Positions 1 to 10,914 of a DNA stretch of 64,000 bases are shown here, piece by piece. Under the pieces are notes generated by a model. That model saw only the letters and a program-made list of their open reading frames with translations, was not told the DNA's origin and searched no databases. Both the position numbers and the translations under genes were made by a program. Source of the DNA: Eretmocerus hayati (Eukaryota > Arthropoda > Insecta > Hymenoptera > Aphelinidae). How positions within the stretch are numbered: position 1 is the first letter of the stretch; the number at the start of each line of letters is the position of its first letter. The DNA lies in assembly GCA_029851415.1 (NCBI GenBank), contig CM056744.1, forward strand, positions 70,364,172 through 70,428,171, read 5' to 3'.

Positions 1-557
1 GAGAGTGTACCACCTTCCCATGGCATCCGGACTCTCATAGCTGGCGAAATCAGGTTTCAGCTGATGGTCAAAAGAAGCTGAGGATGTCCAGAACTGCTGA
101 ACATGCATGAGAGGATCTGCATCTTGAATGATGTTTAGGAATATGTAATCATTACATTCACGATCATCATTATATGTACGAATCTTTGGCGAATACACTT
201 CGAACGTTGTGCCAGGTAATGCACGTCGTTTTTGTTCATGTTCGTCCATACAACGTTCGTCTCGTCCACATTACTATGGCCTACACACATTTACTCTACG
301 TCTACGATTTTCCAGTCAGTGTTGTTCACCACCAGCAGAGATATGAGGATGGAAACATTTTTGCTCACAGCACTTTTAACAAGCTTGGGCACTGTGCTTA
401 CTCTCTGTGCAAGATGAGTTGGAAGGAATGAGTCTCTGTACATATTTGCAGGTGCTGTACTCTGTAGGTACTACTTTTCAGCCAATATTCATCATTTGAA
501 TGATGCCAGAACCTATTTGAGCCAATAAACATTTTTTCCCGGAAAAATAGATATTTA
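1..557. other. No gene seen
   Basis: Mixed-composition sequence. The open frames near 174-431 overlap in two frames and lack any recognisable domain or splice context. I see no RNA gene or repeat here. Confidence 0.5.
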
Positions 558-671
558 CGATACAAGGGGGAAAAGTGCCACTTTTTGGCACGGCGTGAAG
601 TTAGCGCCCGAGCGCTTGCGCGAGGGAGCTAAACGCCGTGCCGATGAGTGGCATTTTTGCCCCGTGTATCG
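558..671. repeat. 114-bp palindromic element
   Basis: The left half (from CGATACAAGGGG at 558) is matched in reverse complement by the right half (ending CCCCGTGTATCG at 671). The arms are about 55 bp and include GGCACGGCGT/ACGCCGTGCC; the tip is near 615. It is GC-rich against an AT-rich background. This form fits a palindromic MITE or foldback remnant. No clear target-site duplication was found. Confidence 0.7.
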
Positions 672-2346
672 TACTCTATTTTTTGGCACGTGTGCCCCTA
701 TACGTTTTGGAGGAAGCGGGGTGGTACGGGGGGGGGGGGCAAGCAACTGAAAAAAATACTCCGTTAGCGCCTCAAAATCCGTATCTATACGATCATCATC
801 GGCTTGCATCAAACGCGAGCGCGAGCATGTAAACTAGAGATGTAAACAATGCGACCGCGCGAAGCAGAAGACACGACGTGCAGAAGACGCATATGCTGCT
901 GCTCTGGCTGCACCAAAAAGCGACCGGCCAGCTCGTGACTCCTCGCGAGACAAGCAGTACAGTGCTCAAGTCATGTTCGATTTATCGTAACACAATAGTG
1001 ATTTCTGAGATTTTGGTGCTTCCCGATGTCATATCACGATCATTCGCGAGTGTCTGCACGTTCCGATGCACTGCAGCAAACACAGCAAACGCGCGCGTTT
1101 TTGACAACGAGTCACTCGTGGCCAACTTTGCACCGTGCATTAGAATGAGCGACTAACCTTTGCAAATCATTCGGTGTTCACTCGCTTCCCGGAGTTTTTT
1201 TCGATCGCCAGGAGCTCCTGAATGTGTTTTTTGTTATCATTCTGCATAACGATTTTTGTGCCAATGATTTTGACTTCTAAAATCAGTCAGTGAAGCATCT
1301 CCGATAAAGTAAATTCCACGACCCCGGCGGCCATTGACCGTGCCGTAAAGTCCTACTTTTGCTTCACGCTAAGCGTGCGTAAAGATAGGCTAAAGGGCAC
1401 CTAGTGCTGAAAATTTTTTTTTGGTCATCTAGAACTCTTAAAGCCGACTCTAAAAGTACTCTCTGAAACATCATGTCATCAAATACTGCCGAATTTCACT
1501 AAGGAAATTCACGATGGTGTTTTTGAGTAATCAAAGTTGTACCCACTGTACCAAAGTTACCCAATTTGACGATAGCAACTCTTTCAGACAATAATAGACA
1601 CGTGATTCCACTCCAGATATTTCATGCAAGACACAATTCATTTTTGTCATTAGGGATTGAGTTGACGCATCATATCTGTGATAAGAATTTGTAACTGAGG
1701 TTAACCTTGACCAAATAATTCCGGTACTTTTATTTCCAAACGTGGACATTCCCGTATAATTTCCTATATGAAAGCGAGTAAAATACTGATTGTTAATAAT
1801 TGAGCATATGTATGAAACTGTATTCTTGTGTTTTTGCCAGCAGACAGAATGAAGGTTTATCTTATCTTATCTTATCTTAACCATACCATATTCTTTCACT
1901 GTCTCCATTAGATGATCCATTTTGAAATTATCTTCAGATGAGATTCAACAAAATTAGATCTCAGAACTATTTCAATTTCTGCTTTTAGAAATTCAACAGA
2001 TGATGCCACGTTGAGCACTCCGAAATATATGTATCATAGACGGTATCTCACTAGAATTGACAATAGTCTCCTATTATCCATAACAACACTCTATCAGAAC
2101 GGAACGTAAATATGAATGACCTTATGACTTCTATTTAATCCACACTTTATAATCACGAATCACGTAACTAATCATCATAACTATATAAATATTACGTAAT
2201 TACTTAAAACACGAGGAAAGTTCTCACCCTGGAACATACTCATTATTATACGACTCTTCTTGTTGATCGTTATGGAAAGCAATAGATCTGCAAATCATCA
2301 TACCTCCATTCTATGGAAGGAATATTCAATTATACTAATAGTTCGT
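672..2346. other. Non-coding stretch
   Basis: It contains a G-run near 730-741, scattered GC-rich patches, and a short TTATC microsatellite at about 1857-1880. The open frames at 878-1156 and 1531-1749 show no domain and no coding-like bias. Confidence 0.5.
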
Positions 2347-2449
2347 AAAATCACCACGCTCAGCGTAGGTCGCTCTGTTACCTCCGCTGAGCGATGCGAA
2401 ATTGCTAATCTGAGATTTGCAAATTCACGCAAGACAGCGTGGTGAATTT
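2347..2449. repeat. Hairpin repeat, copy 1
   Basis: Outer stem AAAATCACCACGCT (2347-2360) pairs with AGCGTGGTGAATTT (2436-2449). An inner stem CGCTCAGCG / CGCTGAGCG surrounds GTAGGTC...CCTC. The inner part is shared with the copy at 2679-2778, so both belong to one small hairpin family. Confidence 0.65.
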
Positions 2450-2678
2450 ATTGGAATTGAGAAAGCATCAAACATTGGTACTTTGCGATTGGACTATCTT
2501 CGTACGTCTTCACGAGCCCTCCAATTACTGTCGGAGTATCATCCGAGTATGAAATATTAACACAGCAGTGCCCTGCACGTACAAAGACTCCTGGACAACC
2601 GCGTAAACGAGTCCAGTCGAGTAAAAATAGAGTCGTCCATAACTTGAAAAAATTGGGATGGGCTCCACCTGGTGGAGT

Positions 2679-2778
2679 AAAATCGCTAAGCCCCGGTTAG
2701 CGAATTTACATAGCTGTAGTAAATTCATTTCGCCCAGCGTAGGTCTCTTCCATTTCTTCCGCTGGGCTTAGCGATTTT
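2679..2778. repeat. Hairpin repeat, copy 2
   Basis: AAAATCGCTAAGCCC (2679-2693) is the exact reverse complement of GGGCTTAGCGATTTT (2764-2778). The inner segment CCCAGCGTAGGTC...CCGCTGGG matches the first copy in the same orientation. The outer stems differ between copies, as expected of compensating change or separate insertions. Confidence 0.65.
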
Positions 2779-3087
2779 GTCGAATTTTTTTTTACAGTGT
2801 AACATCATTTTGAAATACTTTTAGATTTACTTACACAAATGAACAATTTCGTGGATTGGAACAATTTCGATCTTCGTGGATAGAGATGAATAAAACTATC
2901 TCAAAGTACGTGACAAAACTTTCAAAATGAGCTGTGGAAGATTACTCCACGATCAAATGAAGCCGAGTAGTTCAACTCGCAAAATTAAAAAAAAAAATGT
3001 TGGGTGAGCTAAAACTTTTGACCGGTTGTGTATCACGTATAAAAAGGTTCGAATGAATCGATATAACTACTCAAGTTGCTTACTTAC

Positions 3088-3212
3088 CCCATAATGGATG
3101 CCGCATTGCCGATGGTGATTTTCTCGAAGACTTTTCCAATCCAGTTTTGCCGTGATATTTTGATCATCTTTTTTGTTCCGTTCACTTCTGCTGCGGTGGT
3201 ATTCTAACAACT
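3088..3212 (-). CDS. Possible internal exon, unidentified
   Basis: On the minus strand a TTTCAG acceptor (exon from 3212) and a GGG|GTAAGT donor (exon end 3088) bracket about 125 nt. Two frames are open. One joins in phase to the candidate exon at 3551-3608 and reads LLEYHRSRSERNKK at its start. The other, starting after a weaker TTAG acceptor at 3203, reads EVNGTKKMIKISRQNWIGK and has more balanced composition. I recognise neither product. It could be a fragment of a host gene or a chance open stretch. Confidence 0.3.
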
Positions 3213-3550
3213 CTGAAATCGAAAATGAGAGGAAGAGTTGAATTATTCTGTATTAAGTTAGTGTAATTGTCCATATTTCACGGATAAAAATAAAATCACA
3301 ATTTGTAGATACATGTATAGTAACATAAGAATCTAAGCATTGGGCAAGTTGAAGAAGTGTTTTTAACGAAGAATTCAGCTTGAAAAATGTCACCACTTCT
3401 TGAACTGTTATTTTGGATAAAAAACTTGACGTAAACTAAAATATTTTATACTCGCACTTTGATTTTCGCGACGGCAGATTAAATTCATTAGATGATTATA
3501 TGCGCCGAAGCTGATTCTTGATGATGAGATATTTGGTAAGGTTGACTTAC

Positions 3551-3608
3551 CTATTTGTAGACCTTGGTATCCTTCATGTTTTACTCTCAATGCTGGTTGT
3601 CCAATGAG
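3551..3608 (-). CDS. Possible upstream exon, unidentified
   Basis: A short minus-strand stretch ends at a TAG|GTAAGT donor (exon end 3551) and may begin after GATAG at 3609. In the frame that continues into 3088-3212 it reads VKHEGYQGLQI with phase 1 at the junction. The phase match and good donor are the only support. No family recognised. Confidence 0.22.
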
Positions 3609-3639
3609 CTATCTTGATCTGCATTCGATGTGAAAGAGT

Positions 3640-4289
3640 AGGCGCGGCTTCCGAGTAGACTGCTATCAGCGGCTCGGCACGAATACGTCTGCGCGTAGAT
3701 GAGGTCCACTGAGAACTGACGGGAACTGTTGGGCGCGAGTACGTCCGCTCGCAAGAGAGGCGCGTGGGAGAGTGAATGGAGATGCCGAGCGCGAGCACTG
3801 CAGCTCGCGTCGGATAGTACGCGGGAGAGGGAGAAAAGCTCTCGCGCACGCGCGCTTCTGCCCATATATGGATAATAAGTGGCAGATGAAAAGGCGCGCT
3901 CGGGCACGAATACGTCTGCGCGTGAATGAGGCCCACTTAGAACTGACGGGAACTGTTGGGCGCGCCCACGCACGGACCGCTCACGTGGGCCCACGCACCG
4001 CTCGTGAGAGAGGTGCGTGGGAGATTGACTGGAGCTGTTGAGCGCGAGCACTGCAGCTCGCGTCAGATGGCACACGGGAGAGGGAGAGGAGCTATTGCGC
4101 ACGCGCGCTTCTGCCCGTATGAATAATACGCGGCAGATGGAAAGGCGCGCTCGGGCTTGAATATGTTCGCGCGTATATGAAACACACCGTCAATTAGATG
4201 GGAGTGCCGGGTGCGCGGACTTTTGCCCTCAAGAGAGGCGCGCGGGAGACTGACTGAAGCTGTTGAGCGCGAACACTGCAGCTCGCGTC
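3640..4289. repeat. GC-rich tandem repeat, about 260-300 bp units
   Basis: Imperfect direct repeats share CACGAATACGTCTGCGCGT (3679 and 3904), GAACTGACGGGAACTGTTGG, GAGCACTGCAGCTCGCGTC and GGAGAGGGAGAAAAGCTCTC. The long open frames on the minus strand here are a by-product of GC-rich repeated DNA. The array continues at 5042-5215 after an inserted element. Confidence 0.75.
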
Positions 4290-5041
4290 AGGGGCCCTAT
4301 TGAAGTAGAATTTCACGCAAATCGCACGCGTGCAAGCATAATTTCGCGCGCGTGAAATGTATTGATTTTTGCTGCGGCTGCCGTATCATAAACTAATTGG
4401 GAAAATGTTGTAAATTGTGAAATAGTTCAAATATGAAATCTTCTGACTGCACTTATTGGGACAGGCGTAACGGTGCATGCTCACCAAAGAGTCAAGATAT
4501 TTTTCATGAGCACAGAGAAACAATACCAACCAACGTATCAAAAAAACTCTACAAGGTAAGAACATTTTTCGAAGCAAGAATTGGAGTTGAAGCTCAAGAA
4601 TACTGAGGTGAGAATAGTGAAACAATTTATCATTCTCTCACCTTGTACAGATGTGGAAAGACTTCTGCCTGAAGAGTTCACAACGTTTTTGTGAAATTGA
4701 ACAGTCGTCTCACCAAAGTATATCCGTAGGCTTCAATTTCGATGTCTTTTCTTTGGAAAATTCTCCTCTTTATGTGCAGTTTGTGGAAGACGTTGCTGTT
4801 GTTTCTCTGTGTTCATTAGGAATATCTTGACTCTTGAGTAAGCATGCACGTACCCGTGATGCCTGCCCCAATGAGTGCAGTCGGAAGAGTTTATTCAAAT
4901 TATTTTATTATTTCATTCACCTAATTTTCCTAACTAGGTTATGATACGGCGGTCGCAGCAAAAATCAATACATTTTACGCGCGCAAAATCATGCTCGCAC
5001 GCGTGCGATTTGCGTGAAATTCTACTTCAATAGGGCCCCAG
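4289..5041. mobile_element. Palindromic MITE, PIF/Harbinger-like, CAG target duplication
   Basis: The element runs 4292-5038. It starts GGGCCCTATTGAAG and ends with the exact reverse complement CTTCAATAGGGCCC. Copies of CAG flank it (4289-4291 and 5039-5041), and removing the element plus one CAG restores the surrounding repeat (GTCAGATGGCAC, intact at about 4057). The reverse-complement match of the two halves continues, with divergence, almost to the centre near 4665, so the whole element is a foldback. A 3-bp CWG or TWA target duplication and GGG/GGC-type ends are known for PIF/Harbinger elements. It has no transposase ORF. Confidence 0.8.
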
Positions 5042-5215
5042 ATGGCACATGGAAGAGGGAGAAAAGCTCTCGTACACGCGCGCGTCTGCCCGTATGAATA
5101 ATAGGCGGGAGACGGCGAGGCGCGCTCTGGCTCGAATACGTTGCTTGTATACGTTGATTCCGGAAACTGACAATTTTGCTCCCGAGAGAGGCATGCGGGA
5201 GACTGAAAGACTGAC
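5042..5215. repeat. Continuation of GC-rich tandem repeat
   Basis: AGATGGCACATGGAAGAGGG and the following CGCGCGTCTGCCCGTATGAA continue the 3640-4289 array exactly at the point where the MITE interrupts it. Confidence 0.7.
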
Positions 5216-6690
5216 ACAAAAACGTATGAGGCTATATGCTTTGAGTCATTTGAGAGTAATTTTTTATTTTTCACTTGTTTTTGTGTAACAGGTCCAGAAA
5301 GATGGACTTCATTGAAATTAATTTGAATAAGTTTTTTATAAGAGTTCTGAAAACGTATAAGATCGTTCGTCTTGAGTTGTTCGAGAATAGGGAACAACTC
5401 TTATGAGATTTCTAGAAGAGAGAAAAAAATTGTAGAAACTCATAAATACAGCGTGTTATTTTTGAACTTTTTTTTATTGATTGGAGCGAATCAAGTTACT
5501 TCATGAGTAACAGCAATTTATTTCAAAGATCTTCCGAACTATGTTTTTCGATAGAATTAACTTATTTGATTTCATTTCGAAAGAATTATATTATTTGATT
5601 CGATCATCTTATTTATTATTTTTTTTTTTTTTTTCAAGTAATTGGATAGCAACAATCGGAGGAAATGATTACGGGCGAATTTTTATAGCATTTTTGTGTT
5701 TTTTTTCCAAATCGAATCTGAATTCATCTGAATTCATTATAAAAACATGGAAGAGAGAATTCTGAGTATTTAAATGATAACAAATCGTTCCGAGACGGTT
5801 GTTCAATCCATTCAAGAACACAAATGAATCCATATCAATTCACGATATGATAAATACATGAGTAATGGATTAACCTAGTGAACACTGGTAATAGGTTATT
5901 TTTCGGAATGAAGTGGTTCTTGGGGCAATCAAACGATCATAATGTTTGTGACTAAGATTTTTTAATCAATTAATATATATCATAACATAATAATGAATAG
6001 ATCAAGTTTTTCAACATTTCAGTTCCTCGTTGTAGGATAGAATATAGAATATTATAGATATATTATAGAATTTTATAGATAATTGGATATAGAATATAGA
6101 ATATAGAATATAGGATAGATAGATTCGAGGCATTACGCTAGTATCAAATTAAAAGAAACGATTTCTATACTCATGAATATATCATTCTATATTCAATTAG
6201 TGTTCTACTCAAATATATATATATATACATTCTAATTATACTAATATATAATATAATATGCATTTGTATAAAATTAATACATTGAGTTTTGGTTATATTC
6301 AATATTATTTTATTAATATTCATGATAATAATCATACATTGGTTATCATTATGAATCAACTCTATTGATTGCAAGCATCAAATTTCGATTCCTATTTCAT
6401 ATCAACCCTTATACTCATGGTGATGAAGTTATATTAAAATACTTGAAATCATCTTCTACAATATTACAATGATCCATACTATATGAATTCTCTCAACTAT
6501 CTGTAGATATATTATACTTATATATACCAATTTTATTGCTTTATTCAATATATATATATATATGCAATATATACTGTTGAGCGCCATTGCAGCATTCATG
6601 AGTCATGAAAGAGGTATAATGAATCTATATGTGAATATTTACACACAATTCATCAAAGAATAGATCAGTGCTCATCCTCCAAACACCCCT
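5216..6690. other. AT-rich non-coding region
   Basis: Homopolymer T runs (near 5621-5634), TA runs (6214-6227, 6551-6562) and short ATAGAATATAG repeats (6040-6115). No coding signal. Confidence 0.6.
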
Positions 6691-7000
6691 GTGTTGAATA
6701 GGGACGATGAGGTGGGGGAAGCGTCTATTGACCCATGCACGCTGCTCAAACTCCAGTAGTCCTTACCCCTCCTCCCAAACACACAACTGCGCAACGAGAA
6801 AAATCATACGGTAGAGAGGAGTGGGGAGACACCTGAACGTGCGCGCTCACTCGCCAGACTACAGATCTTTGCTTGCTCCCTTCGCGAGCGGACACACGCG
6901 CTAGAAGTTCAACAACCTAGTGGAACAGAGGAAACAAGTGGCGAGCTGCAATCATCAATTCATCAAGTCCATGAGTAAGAGGTATCCAACAGTTGCGGGT
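6690..7000 (+). promoter_or_regulatory. Candidate promoter / first exon
   Basis: A locally GC- and CpG-richer island (about 6765-6960) in an AT-rich region ends with a strong splice-donor-like sequence GCGG|GTGAGT near 6999-7005. ATGAGTAAGAGGTATCC lies just before the donor. A downstream AG-bounded stretch ending in GAAT|GTAAGT (about 7529-7638) could be a second exon. Phases to any further exon could not be confirmed, so this may be an untranslated leader or a non-coding RNA. Confidence 0.25.
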
Positions 7001-7078
7001 GAGTAATAAATTCAAAAATCACATACTTCCCATATAAACCTATAGAAATAGAGATAGTATATTCAAAAACTTAGAGAA

Positions 7079-7231
7079 ATGGCCATGGTATACATGAAAA
7101 CTTTTAGTATAGATATCCTCACTCCCGACGATTTAGCAACCTTCAGAACTCTCAAAAAATATTGTGCGAATGTAGCAAAACAAAAATTCCACAATAAAAA
7201 TTTGGAATTTCACGTGATTTTTTCAGGATGA
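7079..7231 (+). CDS. Small ORF of 50 aa, unidentified
   Basis: ATG at 7079, stop TGA at 7229-7231. The peptide is moderately coding-like (IDILTPDDLATFRTLKKYC in its middle) but has no known motif. It lies in the putative first intron of the transcript candidate at 6.7-7.6 kb. It could equally be a chance ORF. Confidence 0.15.
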   Translation: MAMVYMKTFSIDILTPDDLATFRTLKKYCANVAKQKFHNKNLEFHVIFSG

Positions 7232-7639
7232 AATAGAAATAATGATATTTTCGAAATTTTTCGCGTGGTTCCGAAAAATTGAACATGTAGAATGAAGAAA
7301 TTTTCAAAATGTTTTCGCGATTTCAGGAAAACAAACATATAAAAAATTGATCTTTCTCATGAATTTTTTCTGGAAATTTCCAAAAATATCCCACTTTGGA
7401 ATTCATAGCGGTCCGTGTTCGTCATCGGAAAAATTCCACATGCTTATTATAATCAATAATTATAATCAATAATTCATCAAAGAACACTCATCACAATAAC
7501 TCATCAACGTTCTTGTCCTCATAAATTAGGGAACCAACAAGCAGAGGGTGATATACTCGATGTACAATGAAGATCACTCTCCCACAATCGACAACCTCAA
7601 GCAGAAAAACATCGACAGGAGAAACAATATACAAGAATG

Positions 7640-8985
7640 TAAGTACTTTTACGTTACATCATATTCATTCTCCCCATTGTAAATCTCCATTATCCAGGAG
7701 ATAAACATTATCTATTCGAAATTTTCAATGTCAATATTTCACCCAATTTATCATCATGATCATTATCATTATCATTCCTCATTCCATCCAATCATCTTGA
7801 AATCAATATATCTGCCCATATTCGAGAAATTTCCAATTTTCATCACGAAATTTACAATGCTATAACAACTAATATAACCATGGGAATTAATCTATAGGCA
7901 TCAAGTTATCGTTGCAACCATTCAATATAACAAATCAACAACCATAGGAAGAATTTAGAATGCAGATCACAACAACGAACCTGCCAAACAAGAAAGGAAT
8001 ATTCAGTAATTATATTAACATAATCAATATTACCTATAAACTCCTACATCATATCATCATGATTCAATCATATCAATTTACATGTATTCGTAAATTATAG
8101 TCATATATATATATATATTCCATTCTATTATCTTACATAGTAATATGTAGCGATCTAAATAAAATACATTAAGGACACAATCTTCACGTATAACAATGCA
8201 CTATCTAACCATTATTCTATTCATCTCGGAATTATATCAAACTATCAACAATATGTAAATCACATATTCCATAGAATATAAATAAACCTAAGAAATGGAG
8301 GGAACCTCCCATTTCGCCCCCTCGAGTCAACTCATTTCCCACAAACAGTATAAATTTAATATGATTAGTACGACATTTTCTAACTTGAAAATGATTAACA
8401 ACTCAAATCATTTAAACCATACTTGATAATTCTCAGAAAATCATCTAAAATCATTCATTCAAATGATTTGCCAAACTCATGTCTAATATAAGGGACAAAT
8501 CGTCAGTGGTTTCGATCTTGAAACGGAGTTAGACATATTGGGCGGCATCTCATTGGTGTAAAATCAGACGACCAACATATCTTTCTGTTAGCGGATACTC
8601 TAGCGTACCTAGACATTATCTCGCCAACAGAGATAGTATCAACGTAGGCGACTTGAAGATATTGTATATGGTACGTAATAGAGCCTGAAGCGCACAAAGA
8701 TCACGCACAGGAAGACATGACAGATCTCTTCCCATATGAAATCATTACATATGTAGATAGTACTGACTTCCAATTCCAATGTTTAGAGAAAAATTTTAAA
8801 TTATTCCTGAAGAACATACATAATAGTCGAATTTTTGACATAACAGACGGACTGAGACCAAAATAGAAAATATTTCTCAATCATACATCATATCCCCAAT
8901 ATTCAACTGAAAGATAACAGAATCAATTATCAAAATTCCATAAATATGATATTACCAGTAATATATGAAATTCACAAGAACAGAA
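7640..8985. other. AT-rich non-coding region
   Basis: TA runs near 8104-8118 and several ATCATCATT-type simple stretches. The 64-codon minus frame at 8503-8697 has no recognisable domain. Confidence 0.5.
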
Positions 8986-8989
8986 AATA

Positions 8990-9209
8990 TAACAACAGGA
9001 AAGCACAGTAGAGAACACGCATGCAATAAAATTACTTTGTTGAAATAAAGTTGATGACGTGAGAAACAAAGTTACAATACAGTTTTTCATTTGGGGAACG
9101 ATAAGTATTTTTAAATAATCATTGAAAGTTGGACGCCCGTTCAAATCGATGTCACGTGATCGCTGTCTCCCGCCAACCAGACTGTCCGCAATCAGCCGGG
9201 TTTGTTCGG
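8990..9209 (+). repeat. Outer inverted repeat, left arm
   Basis: 9131-9209 (GGACGCCCGTTCAAATCGAT onward) matches the reverse complement of 20489-20567 at high identity, including CACGTGAT and CCGGGTTTGTTCG. Weaker similarity continues outward to GAACACGCATG at 9011 against CATGCGTGTTCCC near 20700. The pair encloses the whole 9.2-20.5 kb nest and may be the ends of an older element. Confidence 0.7.
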
Positions 9210-9332
9210 CGTGGTAAAGTTGACGTCGTAGATTGGGATTGACCGCATTATCACCTACTCCCGTGAGTGCCCACAAGTATGCCCATGATGATGAGCTGCA
9301 TCATCTGCATAACATTCCCTGCCGAAAAAAAG

Positions 9333-9459
9333 CAGCTGATTTCTCAGCTGAGAAATCAGCTGAGATCACAGGTGAATTCACAGCTGAGATCTCAGCTGAG
9401 ATCACAGCTGATTTCTCATGCCAAATTCTCAGCTGAATTCTCAGCTGTGATCTCAGCTG
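9333..9459 (+). repeat. CAGCTG array with 12-bp period, left tip
   Basis: CAGCTG starts at 9333, 9345, 9357, (CAGGTG 9369), 9381, 9393, 9405, then 9430, 9442 and 9454. Spacing is exactly 12 bp except for one degraded unit near 9417. The hexamer is itself palindromic. The array is mirrored at 18013-18139. Likely transposase or host-factor sites by analogy with subterminal repeats of foldback elements; this is inference. Confidence 0.85.
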
Positions 9460-9586
9460 ATATTTTAGAATTTATTTATTAAAAATAAATTCCTCTCCAA
9501 GCTTTCTAGGCTAATTTTTCATGACCTAGGTGGTTAAGTGTCGCAACTAAATTAAGAAAAAACGTAATTAAATCATTAAAAATTTG

Positions 9587-9670
9587 CACTTACGGGGATT
9601 TGAACCTGGGCCCTTCACCTTACAGCAACTCACTAGCCACGACACTTAGCCGACTGCGCCATCGAGGATG
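9587..9670 (-). ncRNA. tRNA-like / SINE-like pol III promoter, left arm
   Basis: On the minus strand it carries box A TGGCGCAGTCGG and box B GGTTCAAATCC, both perfect matches to tRNA internal promoter consensus. The acceptor and T stems do not pair properly, so this is a tRNA-derived or SINE-like sequence and not a functional tRNA gene. An identical copy lies in the other arm at 17803-17886. Confidence 0.6.
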
Positions 9671-9980
9671 TGTCAGTGGGGGATACAGAACAGGTATATC
9701 AGGATTTCGGTCTGTCCTGGATAAGGTTCAGAGTGTAATAAAATAACTGTTATAATATTCGCTAACTCGCTTGACTTGAAGTACTGCTATTTTCGTACTT
9801 TATATTTAATTCTATGAATGATCCAGAGAAAAAAATACTCCAAAATTAATGGAACAGGTGGAAGGGGGAAATCATTCATATAGCTTTCGGTTTTCTTTTG
9901 TTGGGAGGAGAAAACTAACTTTCGGCCGATTGAGCCTTCTCCTTCCTCTCTTGTTGCTTTTACGGCCACGTATATATAAG

Positions 9981-10888
9981 GTAAGTGTACCTAATATCCC
10001 CCCTAACCCGTTTTGCCCATAGTTTTTGTCCACTCGAATATTTTTCAACGTCCCTTAGCTTACTTTGAAGCTTGTTCCAAGGCCTTCAAAACGAGCTAAG
10101 GTAGGTTCAATCTCGACCGACTCGAGCTGAGCCATCACAATTTTGCCAAGAAATGTTTTTTTGCGAGTTAACAAAAGGGTGTACCCAACGTGCCCCCATT
10201 AGCAATTTCCTCAACAGCTCTGGTCTACCTCAACATTTTTTAATGTACTTTGGCTCATTATGAAGCTTATTTTGAGACCTTAAAATTGAGCTAAAGTACG
10301 TCTGGTTTCAATCAATTAGAGACGAGCTGTCTTAATTTTGTCCCCAAAAACGATGTAAGTCGTCGATAAAGTGCATGAAATTGTTCTCATCGGCGTGCGA
10401 GTACATTTGGGGCTTTACTTGTGCTTGACCAAAAATATATTTTCTTCCTATTTTGACGTGACAAATACGTTCTGCGTGATAAAAAGAGTCTTACAGCGTG
10501 CCCTCTTGTGATCACCATACGAGGGCATGTTGGATACCTCCAATTTCGGCTTTCTTGTTCTACAAATCATTTCGGTATTTTCCTCATGAATCCTCCCCAA
10601 ATCCGAGTTTTGCATTTTCGAGAGGAGAATTATTGAAGGTTTCCGAAAGAGGAATCTAATGCGCTGAGGTACGTTGAGACTGATGGCACTGAACGCAATT
10701 TCCTTTAGAAATACGAAAAATGGAAAAATCACTTTAACTTTTCTGGGAAACACAGAAATGATTCGGGGTCGATCTAGACTACTTATTTCGTCATATTTCG
10801 ACATAACGAATGTGAAAAGAATTTGAACTAAGGTTAACTTGTGCCCATTCTTGAGATCGACATATGGGGGCAAGTTGGGTACACTTAC
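9981..10888. mobile_element. Nested element with GTAAGTGTACC ends, left-arm copy
   Basis: GTAAGTGTACCTAA at 9981 is the inverted counterpart of TTGGGTACACTTAC ending at 10888; the similarity extends through a following C-run. A third partial copy (GGTGTACCCAACGTGCCCCC near 10171) is internal. Two imperfect hairpins of the type TTAGCTCGTTTTGAAG...CTTCAAAAYGAGCTAA occur at about 10060-10115 and 10245-10305, and related copies occur at 48.7-49.0 kb. So this unit is mobile independently of the foldback arm. Confidence 0.55.
10448..10873 (-). CDS. Hypothetical 141-aa ORF in nested element (left arm)
   Basis: The ORF starts inside the nested element's terminal repeat (MPPYVDLKNGHKL) and is perfectly duplicated at 16599-17024 on the other strand. 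It is rich in Arg, Lys, Phe and Ile with no domain I recognise. Identity of both copies reflects arm identity, not selection. Probably non-coding. Confidence 0.2.
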   Translation of the reverse strand: MPPYVDLKNGHKLTLVQILFTFVMSKYDEISSLDRPRIISVFPRKVKVIFPFFVFLKEIAFSAISLNVPQRIRFLFRKPSIILLSKMQNSDLGRIHEENTEMICRTRKPKLEVSNMPSYGDHKRARCKTLFITQNVFVTSK

Positions 10889-10914
10889 AGCCCCCCTAAA
10901 AGATAATGAAGAGT

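Noticed and set aside
3574..4102. Minus-strand frames of 120 and 171 codons, and a plus-strand frame of 89 codons
   Set aside because: Overlapping frames in a GC-rich tandem repeat; the repeats themselves explain the lack of stops.
9233..9482. Frames with a repeating QLRSQLRSQ pattern
   Set aside because: Direct translation of the 12-bp CAGCTG array; mirrored at 17990-18276.
9787..9969. 60-codon frame identical to one at 17503-17685
   Set aside because: Identity comes from the inverted arm duplication and no domain is visible.
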